64,000 nucleotides of DNA from Pseudomonas azotoformans (GCF_900103345.1 NZ_LT629702.1:62001-126000); one strand, 5' to 3'; shown: positions 8,494-17,299, numbered from the stretch's first letter. A program made the numbers and translations. Notes: generated by a model from the sequence alone, not told the origin.

Positions 8494-9459
8494 TCAAGTT
8501 TGTGGCGTGTTCTCCAGGGCGCGACGGTCTTCCTTCTCGCTTATGCGGCGGAAGTAGGTCGACAGCAATGCCCCGGAAATATTGTGCCAGACGCTGAACA
8601 GCGCACTCGGCACCGCCGCCAACGGCGAAAAGTGCGCACTGGCCAGCGCGGCGCCCAGCCCGGAGTTCTGCATGCCCACTTCCAGCGCCAGCGATTTGCG
8701 TTGTGCCAATGGCAACTTGAACACGCGGCCGGTGAAGTAACCCAGCAGATAACCGAAGCTGTTGTGCAGCATCACCACGGCCATGATCAACAGGCCCGAC
8801 TCGGCGATCTTCGCCTGGCTGGCGGCAACCACTGCCGCGACTATGATCACGATGCTTACCACGGACACCAGTGGCAATACGTCGACCGCATGGCGGACAC
8901 GATCACCGAGCACGCGTTGCGCCAGTACGCCGAGCACGATCGGCAGCAGCACCACTTGCAGGATCGACCAGAACAACTCCATGAACGACACCGGCAGCCA
9001 GGCCGAGGCCAGCAGCCAGATCAGCGCCGGGGTCAGCAGTGGGGCGAGGAGGGTAGTGACGGCAGCGATGGCCACCGACAACGCCAGGTCACCACGGGCC
9101 AGCCAGGTCATCACGTTGGACGACGTACCGCTCGGGCAGCAGCCAACCAGAATCACGCCGACGGCAATTTCCGGCGGCAGGTGGAAAGCCTGGCACAGCA
9201 GCCACGCCACACCCGGCATGATCACAAAGTGCGCGACCACGCCCAGGGCCACGCGCCAGGGATGGCGGGCGACCTCGGCGAAGTCGTCGAGTTTGAGGGT
9301 CAGCCCCATGCCGAACATCACCAGGCCCAGCAGGGGCACGATGGCGCTTTTCAGGCCGATGAACCAGCCCGGTTCCAGGAAGGCGACGACGGCGAAAATC
9401 AACACCCAATAGGCGAAGGTGTTGCCGACGAAGCGGCTCAAGGCGGCGAGTGCGCGCAT
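8494..9459 (-). CDS. Bile acid:sodium symporter family (BASS) transporter
   Basis: A 321-residue inner-membrane protein of about ten helices with the SBF domain. Typical segments are GMGLTLKLDDF (about 50-60), VGCCPSGTSSNVMTWLARGD (about 103-122) and VGMQNSGLGAALASAHF (about 269-285). Family members carry sodium with organic anions such as pantoate, pyruvate or bile acids; the substrate here is unknown. AAAGGAC precedes the ATG. It lies upstream of sugE on the same strand, but the riboswitch between them argues for separate control of sugE. Confidence 0.88.
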   Translation of the reverse strand: MRALAALSRFVGNTFAYWVLIFAVVAFLEPGWFIGLKSAIVPLLGLVMFGMGLTLKLDDFAEVARHPWRVALGVVAHFVIMPGVAWLLCQAFHLPPEIAVGVILVGCCPSGTSSNVMTWLARGDLALSVAIAAVTTLLAPLLTPALIWLLASAWLPVSFMELFWSILQVVLLPIVLGVLAQRVLGDRVRHAVDVLPLVSVVSIVIIVAAVVAASQAKIAESGLLIMAVVMLHNSFGYLLGYFTGRVFKLPLAQRKSLALEVGMQNSGLGAALASAHFSPLAAVPSALFSVWHNISGALLSTYFRRISEKEDRRALENTPQT

Positions 9460-9486
9460 GGGATGTCCTTTTTGTTGGATTCGATC

Positions 9487-9582
9487 AAATGTGGGAGGGG
9501 GCTTGCCCCCGATTGCAGTCTGTCAGTCAAAGGTGTTTTAACTGACAGAACGCTATCGGGGGCAAGCCCCCTCCCACATTTT
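9487..9582. repeat. REPIN (REP doublet)
   Basis: Arms at 9487-9513 and 9555-9582 are perfect complements of the common REP (gtgggagggggcttgccc). The spacer is itself an inverted repeat, CTGTCAGT...ACTGACAG, so the whole element could fold into one long hairpin. It lies between rdgC and the BASS gene. Confidence 0.92.
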
Positions 9583-9596
9583 GAGTTTCACATGGC

Positions 9597-10517
9597 TTAG
9601 ATGCCCTGCGGGGTTTCTTCGCCACCGAGTGCTTCAACCAGCGCCGGGATGAAATCGCCGAACGTCAGCATCATCAGGGTGAAGCTCGCGTCCAGTTGGC
9701 CCAGGGCTTCTTCACCGCCGTCCTGTTCCGCCTGGTCTTGCAGCAGGTCTTCGAACTTCAGGCGCTTGACGGTCATTTTGTCGTCGAGCATGAAGGACAA
9801 CTTGTCCTGCCAGGCCAGGGACAGTTGGGTCACGACTTTGCCAGTGGTCAGGTGCAGCTGGATCTCTTCGCCGGTCAGGTCCTGGCGCTTGCAGCGCACA
9901 ATGCCGCCGTCTTCGTGGGTGTCGCGCAGTTCGCATTCGTCGAGGACGAAGAAGTCATCGGCCGGCTTCTGGGTGGTGACCCAGTCGGTCATGATCGCGG
10001 TTGGCGCGGTTTTTACCGTGAGCGGGCGCACCGGCAGGGTGCCGATCACTTCACGCAGGGTCGACAGCAGGTCTTCGGCGCGTTTCGGGCTGGCGGAGTT
10101 GACCAGGATCAGGCCCTGTTTCGGTGCGATGGCGGCGAAGGTCGACGAGCGACGGATAAAGGCGCGGGGCAGGAACGCCTGGATGATTTCATCCTTGATC
10201 TGGTCGCGTTCCTTCTTGTAGACCTTGCGCATTTGCTCGGCCTCGATCTCTTCGACTTTCTCTTTAAGTGCGTCACGCACCACGCTGCCCGGCAGGATGC
10301 GTTCTTCCTTGCGCGCGGCGATCAGCAGGAAGTCACCGCTGACGTGAACCAGGGGAGCGTCTTCACCTTTACCAAACGGCGCGACGAAACCGTAAGTGGT
10401 CAACTCCTGGCTGGCACAAGGGCGCGCCAGTTTGGTGGCCATGGCCGCTTCCAACGCCTCGGCATCAACAGGCAGATCTTGGGTCAGGCGATAGATAAGC
10501 AGGTTCTTGAACCACAT
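9597..10517 (-). CDS. rdgC: Recombination-associated protein RdgC
   Basis: A 306-residue protein matching RdgC across its length. It begins [18 protein letters not shown] and includes [35 protein letters not shown] and the C-terminal [16 protein letters not shown]. RdgC forms a ring-shaped dimer that coats double-stranded DNA, inhibits RecA and is needed in recombination-defective backgrounds. The start at 10517 is preferred over an upstream ATG because AAAGGAGAG sits about ten bases before it and MWFKN is the family N-terminus. Confidence 0.97.
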   Translation of the reverse strand: MWFKNLLIYRLTQDLPVDAEALEAAMATKLARPCASQELTTYGFVAPFGKGEDAPLVHVSGDFLLIAARKEERILPGSVVRDALKEKVEEIEAEQMRKVYKKERDQIKDEIIQAFLPRAFIRRSSTFAAIAPKQGLILVNSASPKRAEDLLSTLREVIGTLPVRPLTVKTAPTAIMTDWVTTQKPADDFFVLDECELRDTHEDGGIVRCKRQDLTGEEIQLHLTTGKVVTQLSLAWQDKLSFMLDDKMTVKRLKFEDLLQDQAEQDGGEEALGQLDASFTLMMLTFGDFIPALVEALGGEETPQGI

Positions 10518-10627
10518 GGGGTGAGTCTCTCCTTTATACAAAGGGGGGCATTATTCTCTTGATAACGTCCCAGGCCAACCCTGCCTAAGCCATTGGAAGC
10601 TATCAAAAAAAAGATTTAAGAAAGTGC

Positions 10628-10656
10628 TTGCCAGACTTAAGGTCGCTCCGTAGAAT
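10628..10656 (+). promoter_or_regulatory. Sigma-70 promoter of first tRNA-Val/Asp cassette
   Basis: TTGCCA (10628-10633), a 17-base spacer and TAGAAT (10651-10656), followed by the GC-rich discriminator GCGCGCC typical of stringently controlled stable-RNA promoters. The tRNA begins 20 bases after the -10 box. Confidence 0.85.
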
Positions 10657-10676
10657 GCGCGCCACACCGAAACGAA

Positions 10677-10752
10677 GGGTGATTAGCTCAGCTGGGAGAG
10701 CGTCTGCCTTACAAGCAGAATGTCGGCGGTTCGATCCCGTCATCACCCACCA
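10677..10752 (+). tRNA. tRNA-Val (anticodon UAC), copy 1
   Basis: A 76-base tRNA with encoded CCA. The acceptor arm GGGTGAT pairs with ATCACCC, the D-loop is TTAGCTCAGCTGGGAGAGC, the anticodon loop is CTTACAA and the T-loop is GGTTCGATCCC. The body is identical to the copy at 15213. Confidence 0.98.
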
Positions 10753-10771
10753 TTCGCTTCATGTGTTACGC

Positions 10772-10848
10772 GCAGCGGTAGTTCAGTCGGTTAGAATACC
10801 GGCCTGTCACGCCGGGGGTCGCGGGTTCGAGTCCCGTCCGCTGCGCCA
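10772..10848 (+). tRNA. tRNA-Asp (anticodon GUC), copy 1
   Basis: A 77-base tRNA with encoded CCA. The acceptor arm GCAGCGG pairs with CCGCTGC, the anticodon loop CTGTCAC carries GTC, and the T-loop is GGTTCGAGTCC. It lies 19 bases after tRNA-Val in the same transcript. Confidence 0.98.
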
Positions 10849-10888
10849 TATTCGGTAATCTGGAATGCTGAACGCCAGGTCACCACAG

Positions 10889-10915
10889 GAAGCCCGCTCA
10901 TCGAGCGGGCTTTTT
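10889..10915 (+). terminator. Intrinsic terminator of first tRNA cassette
   Basis: The stem AGCCCGCT/AGCGGGCT with a short loop is followed by TTTTT, 43 bases after the tRNA-Asp CCA. The loop reads CATCG here and CATTG in the second copy. Confidence 0.9.
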
Positions 10916-10940
10916 GCTGTCTGGGGTTTGTAAAACCCCC

Positions 10941-10982
10941 AAAAACGCCGCCGATCATTTCCGATGATCAGCGGCGTTTTTT
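10941..10982 (-). terminator. Bidirectional terminator after TonB receptor gene
   Basis: AAAAACGCCGC and GCGGCGTTTTTT flank a GATCAT/ATGATC inner stem. The A and T runs on both sides would let it terminate transcripts in both directions: the receptor gene on the minus strand (stop at 10992) and any read-through from the tRNAs. Confidence 0.85.
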
Positions 10983-10991
10983 ATTGGGTAA

Positions 10992-13424
10992 TCAGAAATC
11001 CCAGCGGGTGCTGACCATGAAGTTGCGCGGCTCGCCGTAAGCGGCAGAGTTATAGAAGCCGATGTTGGTGTAGTAGTGCTTGTCGAACAGGTTGTTGACG
11101 TTCAGCGTCGCCGACAGGTTTTTGCTGATCTGATACTTGGTCATCAGGTCCACCAGCCAATAGGCCTCCTGGGAAAACTCCTCATACCCACCATGGGGTG
11201 TGTTGTAGATGTCCTGCCAGCCCACGCTCTGCCAGCGCACGCCACCGCCCACGGTCATTTTGTCCAGGTCGCCCTTGAGTTTGTAGGTGGTGTAGAGCTT
11301 GACCTGGTCTTCAGGTTCAAAGGTGGAGATCTTCACGTCCTTGTCGTCGCGCACCACCTTGTGGGTGTAGCCGGCCTGCAACTGCCAGCCCGGGGCGATT
11401 TCGCCGGACATCTCCAGCTCATACCCTTTGGTCACCGCCTTGCTGCTCTTGTAGGCATAGTTGTTGGGTATCGGTGTCTGGTTGTTGTATGCGTCATCCG
11501 AGAGTGCGCGGTTGGATTCATGGATTTCAAAGTAGGCCGCGCTGGCGTTCACCCGACCGTCGAGGAAGTCGGCTTTCACCCCCAGCTCCCAGTTCTGGCC
11601 TTCATCGGGTTCAAGCAGTTTGTTGTCACGGTCGCGGTTGTAATTTTCCTGCGGCATGAAGATATCGGTGTAACTGGCGTAGACCGAGTACGTGTCATTG
11701 AGGTCGTAGACGGCGCCGATGTAGGGCACGAAACGCCCCGATTCGCGGTAGTTGGGGTTATAGCCTGTGACCTGGTAATTGACCACGCGTCCGCCCAGCA
11801 GCAGTTTGAGGTCGTCGGCCAGGTTCAGGCGCGTGGTCACGTAGGCGCCGGTCTGGCGCACGGTGTCGTCGGTCAGCGATTGTGCCTTGCCCCAGTCCGG
11901 TATCGCCGCGTGGCCGCGCCAGTTATTGAAGTCGACGATATTGGGGGAGAGGTTCCAGTAACCTTTGCCTTTCCATTCCGAGGCGCTGATGGAACCGCCC
12001 AGCACCAGTTCATGCTCGCGACCGCCCAGGCTGAACGGGCCGCTCACGTACAGGTCGGCGGAATCGCTGACGGTTTCCCCGGTGTACTTGCCCGACGTGA
12101 GTTGCGCGGTGCCGTCCGGCTGCGGCTGGTCGCCCTGGATCGAGCCCATCAAGGCGTGGTAGCCGTTGATCTTATGGTCCAGTTGCAGCTTGGTGACCCA
12201 GCCATTGCCCAGGTCGTGTTCAAGCATGGCAAACACGGTGCGGGTGTACTGTTCCCAACTGCTCCAGTCGGCGGCGTTGTTGAACGAGCGCTTGACGCTG
12301 TTGCGCTCGCCTTTGGAGTTGATCAGCGGGAAGCTGCCCGACCAGGAAGAGCCTTTGGGCAGCGTGTCCTGGTAGTCGCCGCCCACAGTCAGCAGGGTGT
12401 CGGGTGACAGATCGAACTCCAGGATGCCGTAGTACACCGGGCTCTGGCGCGAGTAATGATCCATGAACGAATGCTTGTCTTGGTACGCCGCCACGGCCCG
12501 GCCACGCACATTGCCGCTTTCGGTCATCGGGCCGCTGACATCCAGCTCGCTGCGGTAGTTGTCCCACGAACCGGCGCCGAGGGTCGCGTGACCCTGGAAG
12601 TCGGCGGTGGGTTTCTTGCGCACCAGGTTGATCGTCGCGCCCAGCGAGCCTGCTCCGGTGAGCAGGCCGGTAGCACCCTTGAGCACTTCGACACGGTCGT
12701 AGATGGCCATGTCGCTCAGGGTATTGCCCGCCGAGTAGGCGACGTTGCGCGCCGTGGACGGAATGCCGTCGTACTGGAAGTTGTTGATGGAAAAGCCCCG
12801 GGCGTAGTAGTTGGAGCGCTCGGAGTCGAAGGCGGAAACGGTGATGCCCGGCGTATGGCGCATCACGTCATCGACGTTGTTCAGGCCGAAATCATCCATG
12901 TGCTGGCGGGTCACCACGCTGACCGACTGCGGCGTTTCCTTCGGCGTCAGCACCAGCCGGGTCGAGGTCGCGATAGTGCCGGGGGTGTAGGAGCCGGTGC
13001 CTTCAGTGACGTTCCCCAATTGGTTGACGGTGACGGCGGTCGGGCTCAGTTCCAGGGTGCCGCTGTCGGCAATGGGGGCGGGCTGCAGCGCGTAACCCTG
13101 GGCACTTTTCACCGCGCGATAACCGCTGCCTTGCAACAACCGGTCAAAGCCGCCCTGGATGTCGTAGTTGCCTTTCAGGCCTGGGCCTTTGAGGCCTTCC
13201 AGCTCATGGGACTGGAACACGATGGCCACGCCGGCCTGTTGGGCAAAGCGGTTGAGCGAACTGCCCAGCGGCCCGGCGGGAATGTCATAGGTGCGGGCGG
13301 CGACGCTGGCGGCATCGGCCTGGGCCAGGCTGATGTGCAACGTGGTGGCGGTGAGCATGGCCAGGGACAGCGGCGCGCTTTTCAGTAGCCGAAAGCGCCC
13401 GCGTGGGTAGGAAGGGGTGTGCAT
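10992..13424 (-). CDS. TonB-dependent siderophore receptor with N-terminal signalling domain
   Basis: An 810-residue outer-membrane receptor. After a signal peptide (about 1-36) comes an STN signalling domain (about 44-115: YDIPAGPLGSSLNRFAQQAG...). The plug follows (about 155-270: TPKETPQSVSVVTRQHMDDFGL...GATGLLTGAGSLGATINLVRKKP). The 22-strand barrel ends in the terminal Phe of STRWDF, as the BAM complex requires. The STN domain lets the loaded receptor signal to the adjacent FecR-type anti-sigma. FpvA/FhuE-type ferric-siderophore uptake is likely; the siderophore is unknown. Confidence 0.95.
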   Translation of the reverse strand: MHTPSYPRGRFRLLKSAPLSLAMLTATTLHISLAQADAASVAARTYDIPAGPLGSSLNRFAQQAGVAIVFQSHELEGLKGPGLKGNYDIQGGFDRLLQGSGYRAVKSAQGYALQPAPIADSGTLELSPTAVTVNQLGNVTEGTGSYTPGTIATSTRLVLTPKETPQSVSVVTRQHMDDFGLNNVDDVMRHTPGITVSAFDSERSNYYARGFSINNFQYDGIPSTARNVAYSAGNTLSDMAIYDRVEVLKGATGLLTGAGSLGATINLVRKKPTADFQGHATLGAGSWDNYRSELDVSGPMTESGNVRGRAVAAYQDKHSFMDHYSRQSPVYYGILEFDLSPDTLLTVGGDYQDTLPKGSSWSGSFPLINSKGERNSVKRSFNNAADWSSWEQYTRTVFAMLEHDLGNGWVTKLQLDHKINGYHALMGSIQGDQPQPDGTAQLTSGKYTGETVSDSADLYVSGPFSLGGREHELVLGGSISASEWKGKGYWNLSPNIVDFNNWRGHAAIPDWGKAQSLTDDTVRQTGAYVTTRLNLADDLKLLLGGRVVNYQVTGYNPNYRESGRFVPYIGAVYDLNDTYSVYASYTDIFMPQENYNRDRDNKLLEPDEGQNWELGVKADFLDGRVNASAAYFEIHESNRALSDDAYNNQTPIPNNYAYKSSKAVTKGYELEMSGEIAPGWQLQAGYTHKVVRDDKDVKISTFEPEDQVKLYTTYKLKGDLDKMTVGGGVRWQSVGWQDIYNTPHGGYEEFSQEAYWLVDLMTKYQISKNLSATLNVNNLFDKHYYTNIGFYNSAAYGEPRNFMVSTRWDF

Positions 13425-13488
13425 GGTGGAGGCAGTCCTTTATGTGTCGAATTACCTTCCTTGACGGGCAGTCTCGAAAAAACCGGAA

Positions 13489-13507
13489 GCAAATGCGAAT
13501 AATTATT
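13489..13507 (-). promoter_or_regulatory. Candidate Fur box before TonB receptor
   Basis: The 19 bases GCAAATGCGAATAATTATT match 13 of 19 positions of GATAATGATAATCATTATC. The site overlaps the 3' end of the fecR-like gene and lies 65 bases upstream of the receptor start. It could give Fur control in addition to the sigma factor. Confidence 0.5.
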
Positions 13508-14486
13508 TATTGGGCTGTGCCTGGGGGCTGACCACGATCAGCCAAGGGGAGTAGGCCTGCACCTGGATCGGCAATGTTTGCGCCAGCAACTGCAGGGCCT
13601 GATCGCTGTTGTCCAGCGGGATCACCGCAGACACGCGCAAGCCTTGCAGCGCATGGCGATCAAATTGCACGCGGCCAGAACGATGCCGGGCGATCTCATC
13701 CAGTACCTCGGGCAAGGGCCGGTTCTCTACCACCAATTGGTGGCGGCGCCAGGCCTCGTTGATACTGCTCGGGTCGACAGTGCCGGTCAGGCGTACCTCG
13801 TTCGAGTGCATGATGGCCTGCGAGCCCGCGTCGACTTCCAGCGTCTGCTCGCCGTTGGCGCTGTGTGCGGCCACGCGGGATTCGAGCATGCTCAGCACCG
13901 TGACATCACCTTCACGCTTGACCACAAACCGCGTGCCCAGCGCCCGCAATGTGCCTTGAGACGTCTGCACCACAAACGGTCGCGTGGCGTCGTGGGCGAC
14001 CTCCACCAGAATCTCGCCGTGCAGCAATTCGATACGGCGCTGTTTACCATCGAAATGCAGGTTTGCCGCACTGATACCATTGAGTTGCAGTGTGGAACCA
14101 TCCGCCAGTTGCAGGGTTTGCCACTGGCCCGGACCATTGCGCACATCGGCCATCCACTGCCGGGGATAAGGGCTGAGCAGCAGCGCCGCAGCAGGTATCG
14201 CCAGGCTGCACGCCAACACCAGCGCGCGTACGGCGCGCTTGCCGGGACGGTTTTTGGGCTGCGCAAACGCGGCGCTCAACGCTGCCCGAGCCGGGGCTTT
14301 TTTGCCGCGCAGGGCCTGCATGCGGCAGATGACAGCCTCCATACGTGCGGCGGCTGCTGCGTGCTGCGGGCTTTGCTGTTTCCAGCACTCGAACGCCAAT
14401 CGCTGGGCCTCGTCCAGTTCGCCGTCATGCAGGCGCAGCAGCCATTCGGCGGCTTGTTCTTCTATCTGTGGGTGGACGTGCGACAT
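13503..14486 (-). CDS. fecR: FecR-type anti-sigma regulator
   Basis: A 327-residue inner-membrane protein. The cytoplasmic N-terminal DUF4880 domain (about 1-60: EEQAAEWLLRLHDGELDEAQRLAFECWKQQSPQHAAA) holds the sigma factor. One transmembrane segment follows (about 86-105), then a periplasmic FecR domain (about 120-215: LQLADGSTLQLNGISAA) and a C-terminal STN-like part that contacts the receptor. It starts 6 bases after the sigma gene and is certainly co-transcribed with it. The symbol names the family; the cognate siderophore is unknown. Confidence 0.93.
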   Translation of the reverse strand: MSHVHPQIEEQAAEWLLRLHDGELDEAQRLAFECWKQQSPQHAAAAARMEAVICRMQALRGKKAPARAALSAAFAQPKNRPGKRAVRALVLACSLAIPAAALLLSPYPRQWMADVRNGPGQWQTLQLADGSTLQLNGISAANLHFDGKQRRIELLHGEILVEVAHDATRPFVVQTSQGTLRALGTRFVVKREGDVTVLSMLESRVAAHSANGEQTLEVDAGSQAIMHSNEVRLTGTVDPSSINEAWRRHQLVVENRPLPEVLDEIARHRSGRVQFDRHALQGLRVSAVIPLDNSDQALQLLAQTLPIQVQAYSPWLIVVSPQAQPNK

Positions 14487-14492
14487 GCTTGA

Positions 14493-15011
14493 TCAAGTGT
14501 CCATGCTGTGGCTGCAGTGCATGAGCGCCTGGATCAGGTATTTGCGCACTGTGCGTTCCGACAATTTGAGCTGTCGGGCGATTTGCTGTTGGGTCAGTTC
14601 TTCGAGGTAATACAGTACGAATGCCTGGCGCGAGTACTCGTGCATGCCTTCGAGGATAAACGCGATCTGTTCAAGGGCTTCGAGGGTGGTGTGGATCTGC
14701 TCCGGTGATTGGAATCCCTCAAGCGCCTCCATGGTGAGGGCCAATTCATGCAAGTAGGCCTGTTCAATCTGCTTGCGCCGTGCCTGGTCGATGATCAGGC
14801 GCCTGGCCGTGGTGCTCAAGTAAGCCCGGGGTTCGCGGATGCCGGCCACCGATTCGCGCGCGTTCAGGATCCGCGCAAAGGTATCCTGCGCCAGGTCGGC
14901 GGCATTCTGGCGGCAGCCCAGTTTGCGTCGCAGCCAGGTGAGCAGCCAGCCATGATGCTCGCTGTAGAGCTGGGTAATTTCCCGTTGGAATGGCGGTTCA
15001 CCCACAGACAT
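14493..15011 (-). CDS. fecI: FecI-type ECF sigma factor
   Basis: A 172-residue RNA polymerase sigma-70 family ECF protein. Region 2 (LYSEHHGWLLTWLRRKLG...AADLAQDTFARIL, about 15-50) recognises the -10. Region 4 (FVLYYLEELTQQQIARQLKLSERTVRKYLIQAL, about 130-165) recognises the -35. It heads the fecI-fecR-receptor set. When the ferric siderophore binds the receptor, FecR releases this factor to transcribe the receptor gene. The symbol is given as the family name only. Confidence 0.94.
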   Translation of the reverse strand: MSVGEPPFQREITQLYSEHHGWLLTWLRRKLGCRQNAADLAQDTFARILNARESVAGIREPRAYLSTTARRLIIDQARRKQIEQAYLHELALTMEALEGFQSPEQIHTTLEALEQIAFILEGMHEYSRQAFVLYYLEELTQQQIARQLKLSERTVRKYLIQALMHCSHSMDT

Positions 15012-15027
15012 AGGCGTGACTCAGGCG

Positions 15028-15049
15028 TTATTGAGAATAGTTTTTAATT
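15028..15049 (-). promoter_or_regulatory. Candidate Fur box before fecI-like gene
   Basis: TTGAGAATAGTTTTTAATT resembles the TGAGAAT-N-ATTCTCA core of Pseudomonas Fur sites (left half exact, right half poor) and lies 17 to 38 bases upstream of the sigma gene start. Iron repression of ECF sigma genes is the rule in this family. Confidence 0.5.
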
Positions 15050-15163
15050 GTGCGGTCTAGCCGCCGGTAAACGCAATAGACTCGCGTTTGAGGGCACAGA
15101 ACCCCGTTTTTGCTGGGTTTTGTCATTGGCGAGAAAATATTTCAAATAAAGTGCATTTAAATC

Positions 15164-15191
15164 AAGACATTGCGAATTTTTGGTGTATGAT
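15164..15191 (+). promoter_or_regulatory. Promoter of second tRNA-Val/Asp cassette
   Basis: TATGAT (15186-15191) is a good -10. The best -35 is AAGACA (15164-15169) with a 16-base spacer, weaker than the promoter of the first cassette. The upstream region is A/T rich, which could act as an UP element. The sequence is unrelated to the promoter at 10628. Confidence 0.65.
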
Positions 15192-15212
15192 GCCGCCCAC
15201 ACCGAAAGTGAA

Positions 15213-15288
15213 GGGTGATTAGCTCAGCTGGGAGAGCGTCTGCCTTACAAGCAGAATGTCGGCGGTTCGATCCCGTCATCACCCACCA
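15213..15288 (+). tRNA. tRNA-Val (anticodon UAC), copy 2
   Basis: The 76 bases are identical to the copy at 10677-10752, with encoded CCA and anticodon loop CTTACAA. Confidence 0.98.
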
Positions 15289-15307
15289 TTCGCTTCAAGT
15301 GTTACGC

Positions 15308-15384
15308 GCAGCGGTAGTTCAGTCGGTTAGAATACCGGCCTGTCACGCCGGGGGTCGCGGGTTCGAGTCCCGTCCGCTGCGCCA
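15308..15384 (+). tRNA. tRNA-Asp (anticodon GUC), copy 2
   Basis: The 77 bases are identical to the copy at 10772-10848, with anticodon loop CTGTCAC and encoded CCA. Confidence 0.98.
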
Positions 15385-15425
15385 TATTCGGTAATCTGGA
15401 ATGCTGAACGCCAGGTCACCACAGG

Positions 15426-15453
15426 AAGCCCGCTCATTGAGCGGGCTTTTTTT
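15426..15453 (+). terminator. Intrinsic terminator of second tRNA cassette
   Basis: The stem AAGCCCGCTC/GAGCGGGCTT is followed by a run of seven T residues. From here to the BCCT start at 15689 there is no gene. That stretch holds only a perfect palindrome, TAAACGTTTA (15578-15587), and a short GGGG/CCCC hairpin near 15530-15546, either of which may belong to the BCCT promoter. Confidence 0.9.
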
Positions 15454-15688
15454 CGTCCGCGATTTGACCTCCCTTGCCTTGACGTTGTGCACTGCCTCTT
15501 CGCCCTGAACTGTGCTGGTGCGTCATGACGTGGGGGAATACCCCCATGCACATTGGTCGATTGCACCCCTTGCCGCTTAAACGTTTATCTATAGCCACGC
15601 GAAGACTTCCAGGCGAGTCATCGGCAGCAGGACGCTGCGGTGCCCGCTTTCCAACACAAAAAATAGTCTGCAAGGGGAATGGCTCTAG

Positions 15689-17272
15689 ATGAAATATCCA
15701 CTGCGTCCGTTGGTGTTCTGGCCAACTTTCCTGATCCTGCTGGCGGCGGTGATCGCCAGCTACGTCGACCTGAATGCGTTCCTGGCGATCAGCAAACAGC
15801 TCAACAACCTGATCCTGAAAAACTTTTCCTGGCTGTTCAGCGCCGGCTCGTTTGCCATGGTCGTGCTGACCGCCATCGTCTACTTCTCCGCGCTGGGCAA
15901 GGTGCGTATCGGCGGTGAAGACGCCCAGCCGTTGCTGAGCAAATGGCGCTGGTTCATGGTGGCACTGTGCACCACCCTCGCGGTGGGCGTGCTGTTCTGG
16001 ACCACCGCCGAACCGCTCTACCACTTGTACGGCCCTCCCACCAGCCTGCCGATTGAAGCCGGCAGCGCAGCGGCGAAGAGCTTCGCCATGTCGACGATGT
16101 TCCTGCACTGGACCATCACACCCTACGCGATCTACCTGGTGCCCTCGCTGGTGTTTGCGCTGGTGTTCTACAACCGTCGCAGCAATTTTTCCATCGGCGC
16201 CATGCTTGAACCGTTGCTCGGTGAAGCGCGGGTCCGGCGCTATGCCGGGCTGATCGACACCCTGGCGATGTTCGCCCTGGTCGCCGGTATGGCCTCGTCC
16301 CTGGGCACTGGCGCCCTGACCCTGGCTGGTGGCCTGGCCCAATACATCGGCGGTGAAACCACGCCGTTCCGCCTGGCCATCATCATTGCAATCATCGTCA
16401 TTACCTTTGTCGCCTCGGCCGCCAGTGGCCTGCAAAAAGGCATTGTGATGCTGTCTTCGTTCAACACCTGGATCATGCTGGCCCTGGGGCTGTTCGTGCT
16501 GTTGTGCGGGCCGACCTTGTACATGTTCAGCCTTGGCGTCGAATCCCTCGGCATCTACCTCGACACCTTCTTCAGCCGCAGCCTGTTCACCGGCGCTGCC
16601 AGTGGTGACACCTGGCCGCACAGTTGGACGGTGTTCTACTGGTCGGTGTGGTTTGCCTGGGCGCCGGTGAGCGCGCTGTTCCTCGGCAAGATCGGCCGTG
16701 GCTATACCGTGCGCGAATTCATCCACATCAACATGCTCTACCCGGCGTTGTTCACGGCGGTGTGGATCTGCATCTTCTCCGGCACCAGCCTGTATTTCGA
16801 TGCGCTGGGCGACGGCAGCCTCAACCGTGTGCTCAACGAGCAAGGCGTGGAGCACGTGCTGTACCAGATGTTCCAGCAATTGCCGGCCAGCGGCCTGATG
16901 ATCGCGTTCCTGCTGTTCGTGGCGTTCATCTCCTTTGTCACCGCTGCAGACTCCAGCACCGACGTGATCGCCAACCTGTGCAGCAAGGGCGTGACTGCCG
17001 ATTCCGACCTCGACGGCAACCCGCTGCTGAAGATTGTCTGGGGCCTGATCATCGGGACGGTGTCGTGGGTGATGGTCGCGTTTGTCGGCGTGGACGGGGT
17101 CAAGATGCTCTCTAACCTCGGCGGTTTGCCGGGCATGATCCTGGTGTTGCTGGCCAGTACCTCACTGATCTTCTGGTTGAAAAATCCCGCATTGCTGGAT
17201 GAGAAACGCCTTCAGCGGACACCTGAGACGGAACTGCGTGGCGCCAGCCCGCTGCCGGATTTCGCCCGCTGA
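15689..17272 (+). CDS. BCCT family betaine/carnitine/choline-type transporter
   Basis: A 527-residue inner-membrane protein with about 12 helices of the LeuT fold. BCCT landmarks include GVLFWTTAEPLYHLYGPP (about 93-110), SFAMSTMFLHWTITPYAIY and the aromatic substrate site segment TVFYWSVWFAWAPVSALFLGKIGRGYTVREF (about 312-343). The N-terminal extension is short and the C-terminal tail has no long basic helix, so osmotic gating as in BetP is not evident. The hydrolase gene follows 27 bases downstream, pointing to uptake of a quaternary-amine compound for catabolism. Confidence 0.92.
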   Translation: MKYPLRPLVFWPTFLILLAAVIASYVDLNAFLAISKQLNNLILKNFSWLFSAGSFAMVVLTAIVYFSALGKVRIGGEDAQPLLSKWRWFMVALCTTLAVGVLFWTTAEPLYHLYGPPTSLPIEAGSAAAKSFAMSTMFLHWTITPYAIYLVPSLVFALVFYNRRSNFSIGAMLEPLLGEARVRRYAGLIDTLAMFALVAGMASSLGTGALTLAGGLAQYIGGETTPFRLAIIIAIIVITFVASAASGLQKGIVMLSSFNTWIMLALGLFVLLCGPTLYMFSLGVESLGIYLDTFFSRSLFTGAASGDTWPHSWTVFYWSVWFAWAPVSALFLGKIGRGYTVREFIHINMLYPALFTAVWICIFSGTSLYFDALGDGSLNRVLNEQGVEHVLYQMFQQLPASGLMIAFLLFVAFISFVTAADSSTDVIANLCSKGVTADSDLDGNPLLKIVWGLIIGTVSWVMVAFVGVDGVKMLSNLGGLPGMILVLLASTSLIFWLKNPALLDEKRLQRTPETELRGASPLPDFAR

Positions 17273-17299
17273 TCGATTGAACTGCTGTTGGAGTTACTG

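Larger units (their letters stand above)
10662..10915 (+). repeat. Long direct repeat, left copy (tRNA cassette plus terminator)
   Basis: About 254 bases from CCACACCGAAA to the end of the terminator, nearly identical to 15197-15451. Differences are few: the tRNA leader (aacg against agtg), one base between the tRNAs (cttcatg against cttcaag) and one base in the terminator loop. The -35/-10 region upstream is not shared. Confidence 0.95.
15197..15451 (+). repeat. Long direct repeat, right copy (tRNA cassette plus terminator)
   Basis: The right-hand partner of 10662-10915. The pair lies 4.5 kb apart in the same orientation and brackets the fecI-fecR-receptor module. Confidence 0.95.

Noticed and set aside
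10662..15451. Integrative element with attachment sites at the duplicated tRNAs
   Set aside because: No integrase, excisionase or mobility gene lies between the repeats, and the repeats cover two whole tRNA genes plus the terminator, not a short tRNA 3' end. Segmental duplication or homologous recombination fits better.
15327..15566. Minus-strand frame ending in a GADGTRTRDPRRD-like peptide
   Set aside because: This peptide is the translation of the tRNA-Asp gene, a well-known annotation artefact.
15434..16879. A 481-codon antisense frame over the tRNA-Asp trailer and the BCCT gene
   Set aside because: Gln/His/Arg-rich shadow of the BCCT gene with no ribosome site; it also crosses a terminator.
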